DNA from: Bacillota bacterium
Lineage (GTDB): Bacteria > Bacillota > Sulfobacillia > RBS10-35 > JAJYVN01
Assembly: GCA_021797775.1 (NCBI GenBank)
Contig: JAJZZC010000010.1
Location: 1-58,704 of the forward strand
Direction of reading: 5' to 3'
DNA: 58,704 nt
The translations under genes were made by a program, and so were the position numbers. This document shows positions 52,127-58,704 of the stretch, one piece after another (the stretch's first letter is position 1; each line of letters starts with the position of its first letter). The notes below the pieces were generated by a model. The model saw only the letters and a program-made list of their open reading frames with translations. It was not told the origin of the DNA and did not search any database.

Positions 52127-52548
52127 CCGTCGTGCAGCCCGTCCCGGCCCAGGCAGGCGTCGCTTCCGGTGTGCACGCCTTGGGCGACAGGGCTCTGCGG
52201 CCATCGGCCGCGGCCGGCGTCCGCTCGCGGGCAGCGGCCCGGACACCGGGCGGCGAGCGCGTCGTAGCGGGGTCGGGACGTCAGCGGCGGCGCGGCACGG
52301 GTTGCGGGCGGGCGCCCGGTCCAGCGTCACCCCGAGACGGCAGCCTCCCGACCGGACACCCCACCGCCATGGTGTCACCCTGCGTCCCCCGACCCCGCGC
52401 GAGAGGAGTTCCGCTGGGGGCATGGTAGAAAGTGACAGCTCGGTCTCTGTCGGCTGCGTGCGCCTCGCCTGCCCATCGGCGAGCCGACCCCGGCGCGGAC
52501 CGGCGCCGTTTTTTCCGGAGAGGGACGGCGGGGCGGGGGCGATCTGCC

Positions 52549-53394
52549 ATGGCGGATGGGCGCGCCGATGCTGGCGGAGAACAGCGAGCGGTTCAGCCGC
52601 GCGCCGGGGACGAGACGCCCGCAGGGCGCGCAGCGGCGTCTCGATCTGATGTACCCTTAGCGGGTGGGAACCCCCTGGAGCCAGCCGCGCGGGGTGGGGC
52701 GCCAGTCGGTGCGATCGCCTCCTGGCCGGTGTCGGACCGGCCGCGCGAAAGGCTGCTGCGCCTCGGGCCGTCCTCACTGGGCGATGCCGAACTCGTGGCC
52801 GTGCTGTTGCGCACCGGGCGGCAGGGGGAGAGCGCCCTTGACCTCGCTCGGCGCGTGGTGGCCCTCGGAGGGCGCGAAGGACTGGCAGGATTGTGGGCGT
52901 GCGCGGCAGAGGACCTGGGCGCCATCAGGGGAATGGGACAGACCAAGGCCGCGACCCTCATCGCCGCACTGGAGTTGGGCCGTCGGGCCGGCCGCGTGCC
53001 GCCTGGCCCGGCCTTGGTGAATTCTGCCGAGGAAGCCGCACGCGAGATGGCGGACATGGCGGTTTTGGACCGCGAGCAGTTCCGAGTCCTCCTGCTCAAT
53101 ACCCGGCACCTGTTGTTGGGCGCAGAGGTGGTGGGCGTGGGCGGACTGGACCAGGTGGCCGTCCACCCACGGGAGGTGTTCAAGCCCGCGATCCGCAGGA
53201 GCGCCGCGGCGGTGATCCTGGGGCACAATCACCCCAGCGGCGACCCGGAACCGAGTCGGGCCGACGTGCTGCTCACAGAGCGCCTGGTGGAGGCTGGGCG
53301 CCTCCTGGGGGTCGCCGTACTCGATCACGTCATCGTGGCAAGGCGTGGGTTTGTGAGTCTCCGCGCGGCAGGCGCCGCGACGTTCGAGGATTGA
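52549..53394 (+). CDS. radC: RadC/JAB-domain DNA repair family protein
   Basis: The product is about 281 residues from ATG 52549; the conserved part starts near residue 60 with [12 protein letters not shown] helix-hairpin-helix region follows (I-R-G-M-G-Q-T-K-A). The JAB metal motif is E near residue 175 and H-N-H-P-S-G-D near residue 224, complete for a metal-dependent isopeptidase-type fold. The role in repair is disputed. The start is uncertain. GTG 52729 would give a 222-residue protein of usual length but has no ribosome binding site, whereas the longer form has a low-complexity N-terminus. It precedes mreB, as in many Firmicutes. Confidence 0.87.
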   Translation: MADGRADAGGEQRAVQPRAGDETPAGRAAASRSDVPLAGGNPLEPAARGGAPVGAIASWPVSDRPRERLLRLGPSSLGDAELVAVLLRTGRQGESALDLARRVVALGGREGLAGLWACAAEDLGAIRGMGQTKAATLIAALELGRRAGRVPPGPALVNSAEEAAREMADMAVLDREQFRVLLLNTRHLLLGAEVVGVGGLDQVAVHPREVFKPAIRRSAAAVILGHNHPSGDPEPSRADVLLTERLVEAGRLLGVAVLDHVIVARRGFVSLRAAGAATFED

Positions 53395-53477
53395 CGACCG
53401 GGGCCTGGGGTCCCGTGGCGGGGCCCCCGGCGCCGCGTCGTCATGTTCCCCAAGACGACCGGGGGTGGATGGGGCGG

Positions 53478-54503
53478 ATGTGGGGCGTGCTGTCGCGCGA
53501 CATGGGCATCGATCTCGGAACGGCCAACTCGCTGGTCTATGTGCGCGGACGCGGCATCGTGCTACAGGAACCCTCGGTCGTGGCCATCAAGACCGAGACA
53601 AAACAGCCGGTGGCCGTGGGTACGGACGCCAAGCGGATGATCGGACGGACGCCTGGCAACGTGGTGGCCATCCGACCGATGAAGGACGGGGTGATCGCCG
53701 ACTTCGACATCACGCAGGCTATGCTGCGGCACTTCATTGGGCGTGCGAATCGCAAGCGTTCGCTCATGCGCCCGCGGGTGGTTGTGTGCGTACCGTCGGG
53801 CGTCACCGAAGTCGAAAAGCGCGCGGTGGTGGATGCCGCGCTGCAGGCCGGGGCGCGCGAGGCTTACATCATCGAGGAGCCCATGGCGGCCGCCATCGGC
53901 GCCGGGCTCCCCGTGCATGAGCCAACCGGCAGCATGGTCGTCGACATCGGCGGCGGCACGACTGAGGTGGCGGTGATCTCGCTCGGCGGGGTCGTCAACC
54001 CGCGCTCGATCCGCGTGGCGGGCGACGAGATGGACGAAGCGATCATCAACTATGTGAAGCGTAACTACAACCTAGCGATCGGCGAGCGTACAGCCGAGGA
54101 CGTCAAGATCGCTATCGGCGCCGCGTTCCCGGTCAACGACGACGCCTCGGTGGACATCCGCGGTCGCGACCTCGTGACCGGTTTGCCCAAGAGTCTGCGC
54201 CTGACAGCCCCGGAGGTGCGGCAGGCGCTGCAGGAGCCCGTGACCAGCATCATCGAGGCCATCCGCTTCACCCTGGAGTTCACCCCGCCGGAGCTTGCGG
54301 CAGACATCATGGACCGGGGTATCGTCATGACGGGCGGTGGCTCCTTGCTCAAAGGGCTTGACCGCAAGGTCGCGCAGGAGACGGGCATGCCCGTGGTCGT
54401 CTCCGATGAACCGCTGCTGTGCGTGGTCAAGGGAACCGGCAAGGTCGTGGAGGAACTCGAACACCTGCGTCATGTGTTGCTGACGCCGAAGCGTCTCGCT
54501 TGA
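53478..54503 (+). CDS. mreB: rod shape-determining protein MreB
   Basis: The product is a 341-residue bacterial actin that forms membrane-bound filaments guiding lateral wall synthesis. The start reads [17 protein letters not shown], with the phosphate-1 loop D-L-G-T-A-N. Phosphate-2 is D-I-G-G-G-T-T-E near residue 160, and the adenosine motif is T-G-G-G-S-L-L near 288. E-E-P-M-A-A-A-I-G lies near 137. ATG 53478 matches the family start; ATG 53469 is three codons earlier. It is the first of the mreBCD genes. Confidence 0.95.
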   Translation: MWGVLSRDMGIDLGTANSLVYVRGRGIVLQEPSVVAIKTETKQPVAVGTDAKRMIGRTPGNVVAIRPMKDGVIADFDITQAMLRHFIGRANRKRSLMRPRVVVCVPSGVTEVEKRAVVDAALQAGAREAYIIEEPMAAAIGAGLPVHEPTGSMVVDIGGGTTEVAVISLGGVVNPRSIRVAGDEMDEAIINYVKRNYNLAIGERTAEDVKIAIGAAFPVNDDASVDIRGRDLVTGLPKSLRLTAPEVRQALQEPVTSIIEAIRFTLEFTPPELAADIMDRGIVMTGGGSLLKGLDRKVAQETGMPVVVSDEPLLCVVKGTGKVVEELEHLRHVLLTPKRLA

Positions 54504-54510
54504 GGCCGGC

Positions 54511-55542
54511 GTGAGCGTGCACGATGGGGGTCGGAAGGACGCGCGGACCGCCAGGCGTGCGGCCGAAGAACTTGCGGAAAACGGCGATGCCCCGCGGGGG
54601 CGGGACGACCGGCGTCGGCGGCGGAACGCCCCGCGGACCCGCCGGCCGGCCCGGGACGGCTTCCGTCGGGCACGCCCCCTCGGCGGGGTGGCGGGAGGGG
54701 CCCGGGTGCGGGATACCTTCCTAGGGCGGCGGTGGTGGATCCTTGCCGCCTCGGCTGCGGTGCTGAGCGGGTTGCTCGGCGCAAGCGTCCGTTTGGGCGT
54801 AGGCACCGTCCCGTCCGTGTGGCTCCAAGATGCGATCACGCCGGCGGAGCGTGCCCTGAGCAGCGGGTCCTCGGCCGTGTCGGGATTGGCGCGTGACGTT
54901 ACCCAACTCTGGTCGTTGAGCCGCCAGAACACCGCCCTGCGGGCCGAGGTGGCGCGCCTGCAGCAGGTCGTGCTGCGGGACGCCGAGTTACAGGCAGAAA
55001 ACGTCACCCTGCGCCAGATGCTGCGTCTCCAGACCTCGGCCGAGAGCCGATTCCACACGCAGGGCCTCGCGGCGGAGGTGATCGCCCGCGACCCCTCCAC
55101 ATGGTTCCAGTCGCTCGTCCTGGACAAGGGGAGCGCGGACGGCGTGAGCGTGGGCATGATCGCGATCACGCCCAGTGGTCTCGTTGGCCGCGTGGTACAG
55201 CCGGTTGCATTACACAGCGCCAACCTGATGCTGGTCACCAACCCGGAGTTTGGCGTCGGCACGATGGTCAGCCGGACGGGGGCCGAGGGGGCGGCGGTTG
55301 GCCGCCTGGGCTCGGCTGATCTGGTCATGACCTTCTTCTCGCCCAACGCCCAGGTGCGGGTGGGCGACCAGGTGGTCACCTCCGGGATCGGCGGCGAGTT
55401 CCCCCGCGGGATCCCCGTCGGCATCGTCGTCACGGTCCAGATGGGCGGTCTTGGACTCGTCCGTCAAGCGATCGTCAGGCCGGTGGTCGACGTCGGCGGC
55501 GTCGGCGCGGTCCTCCTGCTGCCCGCCGTGGGGGGCGGATGA
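54511..55542 (+). CDS. mreC: rod shape-determining protein MreC
   Basis: MreC is a bitopic scaffold linking MreB filaments to wall synthases. A membrane helix (about residues 75-95) is followed by a coiled coil (R-Q-N-T-A-L-R-A-E-V-A-R-L-Q-Q-V-V) and two beta-barrel domains. The start is debatable. GTG 54511 has GAGG at five bases, lies seven bases after mreB and gives a 343-residue protein with an Arg-rich cytoplasmic tail of 65 residues. GTG 54706 has a stronger GGGAGGGG and gives a 278-residue protein of usual length. The stop overlaps mreD (ATGA). Confidence 0.9.
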   Translation: MSVHDGGRKDARTARRAAEELAENGDAPRGRDDRRRRRNAPRTRRPARDGFRRARPLGGVAGGARVRDTFLGRRWWILAASAAVLSGLLGASVRLGVGTVPSVWLQDAITPAERALSSGSSAVSGLARDVTQLWSLSRQNTALRAEVARLQQVVLRDAELQAENVTLRQMLRLQTSAESRFHTQGLAAEVIARDPSTWFQSLVLDKGSADGVSVGMIAITPSGLVGRVVQPVALHSANLMLVTNPEFGVGTMVSRTGAEGAAVGRLGSADLVMTFFSPNAQVRVGDQVVTSGIGGEFPRGIPVGIVVTVQMGGLGLVRQAIVRPVVDVGGVGAVLLLPAVGGG

Positions 55543-56066
55543 GGGTGCGCTGGTTGCTGGCGGGGCTGGGACTCGTGCTGTTGGTCGCCGTGCAAGCGGT
55601 GTTGGCCGTGCACCTGGCAGTGGCCGGCACCGTTCCCGACCTCCCCCTGGCGGCGGCCCTTGTGCTCGGCCTGCAGGGCGGGCCGCGCCGCGGTGGGTTG
55701 GCCGGGGTTGTGGTAGGTTTGTCCCTGGACCTCCTCCGGGGAAGCCAGTTGGGGATTTTCGCGCTGGCCGCCGGCATCGCCGGATGGCTGTGTGGCGAGG
55801 CTGCGTCGCGCGTTGACGCCGGGCGCGCCATGGTGCGCTGGATCATCGCCTCGGTCGCCGCAGCCCTTTACGGAGCCGTGGTGGTGGTGCTGTGGAGGGT
55901 GCTGGGGCACCCCGTGCACCTGCATGGCGCCCTCCACCACATCCTGGGCGCTGCGCTCTATGACGGCCTCCTTGCCGCCCTGGCCTATTGGCCGCTGGCG
56001 GCGATGGGTCGGCGCGCCTTTGCCCACGCCAAGCGCTATCCACGCATGGGGATCGGCAGGCCGTAG
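55539..56066 (+). CDS. mreD: rod shape-determining protein MreD
   Basis: The product is a 175-residue protein with five or six membrane helices, matching MreD in size and place. The conserved G-x-x-x-G-L-S-L-D-L-L-R-G-S-Q-L-G segment (about residues 57-73) is the family hallmark. It works in the elongasome with MreC, RodA and PBP2. ATG 55539 overlaps the mreC stop by four bases. Confidence 0.88.
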   Translation: MRVRWLLAGLGLVLLVAVQAVLAVHLAVAGTVPDLPLAAALVLGLQGGPRRGGLAGVVVGLSLDLLRGSQLGIFALAAGIAGWLCGEAASRVDAGRAMVRWIIASVAAALYGAVVVVLWRVLGHPVHLHGALHHILGAALYDGLLAALAYWPLAAMGRRAFAHAKRYPRMGIGRP

Positions 56067-56177
56067 GTGTGCTGGAGGCCGCCGCGCGCCGTTCAGCCGG
56101 CGCCCGAGTGGCTCTCCGTGTAACGCGCGGCACCGCGAGGTTGGTGCGCGCATTCGGTGCCACGGGGGGCCGAGGGG

Positions 56178-58346
56178 GTGGGTGATTCCGCGAGTTCCGC
56201 AGTGCGCCGCATGGGCAGGAGGACGGCCGTGCTGCGGACCCTGCTTGTTTTGGCCACTCTGGGTCTGATCGTCCGGCTTTGGCAGTTGCAGGTGGTGCGC
56301 GGTCCGGCCTTTTACAGCGCCGCGCTTAACGAGTCTCTGCACGTGGTGACGATCCCGGCGCCGCGCGGCCAGATTCTGGATCGCCACGGGCTGGTGCTCG
56401 CGACCGACGTCCCGGTTTTCGACGCGGCCTTGGCTTGGACCAAGACGCCGCCGGCGCCGGCCGAGGTGGCTCTGCTGTCGGGGATCCTCGGCATGAGCCC
56501 CCGGGCGGTCGACGCGGTCGCGGCCCAGGTGCGCCAGGCGAGCCCGCTCACCCCACAGACGTTGAAGGACGCGATCACGCCCGGCGAGTACACGCTGCTC
56601 GTCGAGCACCGGGCCGAGTTGCCTGGGGTCGAGATCCTCACCCAGCCGGTCCGCCGCTACCCGGGTATCCCCGGCGACGCCAACCCAGGGCCGGAACTGG
56701 CGGCCAACGTGCTGGGCTACGTCCAGGATGGCAAGTTGCCCGGCGATGTCACGGGCGCCGACGGCGTTGAGAAGAGCTACAACGGGCCGGTCCCTGTGCC
56801 GGGAGGCGGGACGGTGCTCGGCCTGCAGGGCCTCGACGGCAAGGACTACATGATTCTCGATCAGAACGGGCATCCGGTCGGGCAGGTGGGGCTGTCCGCG
56901 CCCATCCCGGGCGACAGCGTGGTGCTGACGATCGACGCCAAGCTGCAGGCCGTCGCGCAGCACGCGCTCTCGGCGCAGATGGCGGCGTTGCGCACGCGCT
57001 CCTTCAGTGGCGACGGGGGACCCTTCCCCCAGGCATACGCGGGCGCCGCCGTCGTCATCGACGTCCGCAACGGCCAGGTTTTGGCTCTGGCTTCGGAGCC
57101 GTCGTTCAACCCCAACGCCTTCGCGGCGGCTGTCAACGCGCCGTCTGGCAGCGCGGCGCAGCGTGCCTTCGCCGCCCAGTACCAACGCTGGCTCAGCCAG
57201 CCCGGCAGCCCCCTGATCGACCACGCCATCTCCGACGTCGCGCCCCCGGGTTCGACCTTCAAGCCGATCACCGCCATCGCCGCCTTGGAGCAGGGGGTGA
57301 TCACCCCGCGACAGCACCTGCCGTGTCCGGCATCCATCCAGCTGGCGCCGGGCTATGTGCTCCATAACTGGATCCCTGTTTTCGGCGGTAATCTCGACCT
57401 GACCGAAGCCATCGCCCGCTCCTGCGACACGTACTTTTACGCCGTGGGCGCGCGCACCGGTATTGCGGCCATCGACCGCGTGGCGCGCGCCTTCGGCCTG
57501 GGGCAGTTGACGGGCCAGACGGCGCTCTACGGGGAGGACCCCGGGCAGGTTTCCAGCCCGGCCCTGCAGCCGGCTGCGCTTGGGCCGTGGACCACGGCGC
57601 TGACGATGCAGTCCGCGATCGGGCAGGGTCTCAGCGCGTTCAACCCGCTGGAGATGGCAGACTACGTCGCGGCCCTCGCCAACGGCGGCACGCTGTGGCG
57701 CCCGTACTTCGTGAGCGAGGTCCGCTCGCCGAGCGGGCGGGTCCTGGTGAGGACCCGCCCGCAGGTCCGGGCGCGCATCCCGTTGAGCCCCACGATCGTC
57801 CAGGCCATCCACCAGGCGATGACGGCCGTCACCCAGGTGAATCCGGCATGGCTGGCGGACGGCATCGATTCCGACTTCGGCACTGCCTACTGGACGTACT
57901 ACGGTTTCAGCAGCGAAACCGCGCAGGTTCTCGGGCGGACCATCCAGGTCGCGGGGAAGACCGGCACGGCCCAGACGGTCCCCGGGGCCACATCCGACGG
58001 CTGGTGGATCTCTTGGGCGCCGGCCAACCACCCGCAGATCGCCGTCGTCGTTTTCATCCACCACGCAGGCGAGGGGTTCGGCAGCGGGGGGCCCGTGGCG
58101 CGGGAGATCTATGACTACTACTTCGGGCTGGACCGGGCCATGTGGCAAGCGGGCAAGGCCCAGCAGATCATCCCACCGGTCATCTCCACGTACTTCGGCA
58201 TGAGCCCGCAGGTTCCGGACTGGTGGCCATCCACACCGCCTCCGGCGAAGGCGCTTTCCCGTCCGGCCCCCACCACCACGCCGGGCACCTACGGCCGTGC
58301 CCAGTCCGGTCTGGCGCACGCCTCGACGGGGGCTTCGGGCGGGTAG
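56178..58346 (+). CDS. mrdA: penicillin-binding protein 2 (elongasome transpeptidase)
   Basis: This is a 722-residue class B penicillin-binding protein that cross-links peptidoglycan during elongation. One N-terminal membrane helix (about residues 20-38) and the dimerisation segment P-R-G-Q-I-L-D-R-H-G precede the transpeptidase domain. The active-site motifs are S-T-F-K near residue 359, S-C-D near 414 (in place of SxN, as usual in PBP2) and K-T-G near 593. A Ser/Pro/Thr-rich tail ends the protein. GTG 56178 is favoured by a G-rich ribosome binding site; ATG 56211 is an alternative. It completes the mreBCD-PBP2 set. Confidence 0.93.
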   Translation: MGDSASSAVRRMGRRTAVLRTLLVLATLGLIVRLWQLQVVRGPAFYSAALNESLHVVTIPAPRGQILDRHGLVLATDVPVFDAALAWTKTPPAPAEVALLSGILGMSPRAVDAVAAQVRQASPLTPQTLKDAITPGEYTLLVEHRAELPGVEILTQPVRRYPGIPGDANPGPELAANVLGYVQDGKLPGDVTGADGVEKSYNGPVPVPGGGTVLGLQGLDGKDYMILDQNGHPVGQVGLSAPIPGDSVVLTIDAKLQAVAQHALSAQMAALRTRSFSGDGGPFPQAYAGAAVVIDVRNGQVLALASEPSFNPNAFAAAVNAPSGSAAQRAFAAQYQRWLSQPGSPLIDHAISDVAPPGSTFKPITAIAALEQGVITPRQHLPCPASIQLAPGYVLHNWIPVFGGNLDLTEAIARSCDTYFYAVGARTGIAAIDRVARAFGLGQLTGQTALYGEDPGQVSSPALQPAALGPWTTALTMQSAIGQGLSAFNPLEMADYVAALANGGTLWRPYFVSEVRSPSGRVLVRTRPQVRARIPLSPTIVQAIHQAMTAVTQVNPAWLADGIDSDFGTAYWTYYGFSSETAQVLGRTIQVAGKTGTAQTVPGATSDGWWISWAPANHPQIAVVVFIHHAGEGFGSGGPVAREIYDYYFGLDRAMWQAGKAQQIIPPVISTYFGMSPQVPDWWPSTPPPAKALSRPAPTTTPGTYGRAQSGLAHASTGASGG

Positions 58347-58457
58347 GAGCGGGCGGCGGCGGCCCGGCGCGGCGACGCGCGCGGGACCCGCCGAGCAAGC
58401 CCCGGCCCTGCCTGTGGCCGGTGAGCCGAGGGCCTGGCCCCGCTCCGCCGCGGGCGC

Positions 58458-58515
58458 GGGGGGGGGGGGGGGGACGGGCGGGGCGGGGGGGCCCCTGGGG
58501 GGGCCGGCCGGTGGG
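58458..58515 (+). repeat. 16-G homopolymer and G-quadruplex-prone tract
   Basis: Sixteen consecutive Gs (58458-58473) are followed by further runs of three to seven Gs spaced by one to five bases. It lies between the PBP2 gene and the partial gene at the window end. Such tracts slip in replication and can fold into G-quadruplexes. The exact count could also be a sequencing estimate. Confidence 0.7.
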
Positions 58516-58565
58516 GGGCGAACCCGGCGGGTTGACGCTTGGGCGGTGGCAGGAGGGGAAGCGGC

Positions 58566-58704
58566 GTGCGGTTGCGCGTGAGCGCCGAGGTGGAGCCGAC
58601 GGTCTTCGACGAGGGCGCGCTGGCGGCGGTGGACGGGCGGGTCCTGCAACGGGTGCACATCGGCTGGTTGGCCGTCGATGTGCCCGCGGAGCACTTGGCG
58701 CAGT
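58566..58704 (+). CDS. partial gene cut by the window end (minC position)
   Basis: Only the first 46 codons are present. GTG 58566 follows GGAGGGG at eight bases. The peptide V-S-A-E-V-E-P-T-V-F-D-E-G-A-L and V-H-I-G-W-L-A-V-D-V-P does not identify a family by eye. In many Firmicutes minC and minD follow mreBCD-PBP2, so MinC is the positional guess, but the sequence does not prove it. Confidence 0.6.
   Translation, partial: MRLRVSAEVEPTVFDEGALAAVDGRVLQRVHIGWLAVDVPAEHLAQ

Larger units (their letters stand above)
51679..52548. other. 870-bp region with T-box leader and no large gene
   Basis: It contains the T-box RNA, its terminator and a 35-codon open frame at 52019. The stretch from 52126 to 52548 shows no recognised gene. 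Confidence 0.45.

Noticed and set aside
1-58704. CRISPR arrays
   Set aside because: No short, evenly spaced identical repeats were seen; the only repeats are the MITE pair and the diverged units at 37780-38420.

Overview
The window is 58.7 kb of very GC-rich bacterial chromosome. By the start coordinates chosen here only about 71% of it is coding, which is low for a bacterium, and several gaps between genes exceed 600 bp. Gene content fits a high-GC Gram-positive lineage of the Firmicutes type. The supporting features are a radC-mreB-mreC-mreD-PBP2 cluster, a T-box leader, a Mre/MurJ wall-synthesis set, a CcmABCDE cytochrome c system, DUF421 and Spo0E-like proteins, and frequent GTG/TTG starts behind strong GGAGG-type ribosome binding sites. 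The exact genus cannot be read from the sequence.

Layout. 0.7-9.1 kb: two metallo-beta-lactamase-fold hydrolases, a small Spo0E-like protein, a PHP phosphatase, a GT-C membrane glycosyltransferase and a sulfatase with a sugar-binding-type C-terminal domain. 9.4-10.7 kb: a lower-GC island of decayed transposases (IS1634-like and ISAs1-like remnants). 11.1-21.9 kb: NUDIX proteins, a mannitol/tagaturonate-type dehydrogenase, a CoA-binding protein, a 2-hydroxyacid dehydrogenase, a DinG-type helicase, a class A beta-lactamase-like protein, ThuA and an RRM protein. 22-33.7 kb: tRNA-Glu, lipA, a DUF2103 protein, a second GT-C enzyme, dCMP deaminase, gamma-carbonic anhydrase, a degenerate tyrosine recombinase, DUF421, a CDC48-like AAA ATPase with an unfamiliar N-terminal domain, and an orphan solute-binding protein. 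34-37.7 kb: a heterodimeric ABC exporter. 38.7-42.3 kb: a promoter and structured leader followed by mdh-sucC-sucD. 43.2-49.3 kb: ccmE, a fused ccmA-ccmB, ccmC, then after a 950-bp leader ccmD-murJ. 49.5-51.7 kb: a NarL-type two-component system. 51.7-52 kb: a T-box riboswitch without an aminoacyl-tRNA synthetase behind it. 52.5-58.7 kb: the radC/mre/PBP2 shape-determination cluster and the start of one more gene.

The most notable non-coding structures are these. (i) A 128-bp MITE is present in two copies (13305-13432 and 28654-28781, 121/128 identical). Each copy has 13-bp terminal inverted repeats and its own 5-bp target duplication, and one copy sits exactly on the stop codon of the dCMP deaminase gene. 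(ii) Leaders upstream of mdh and of ccmD-murJ share a 28-nt purine-rich motif (24/28 identical) inside closing stems, a candidate recurrent RNA. (iii) There is an orphan T-box at 51.9 kb and a T-box-like string in the ccmD leader. (iv) There is a perfect 36-bp palindrome at 3.2 kb. Among proteins, the single-chain CcmA-CcmB fusion, the CxxxY-type CcmE, the CTG start of sucC and the recombinase lacking catalytic residues deserve a second look.
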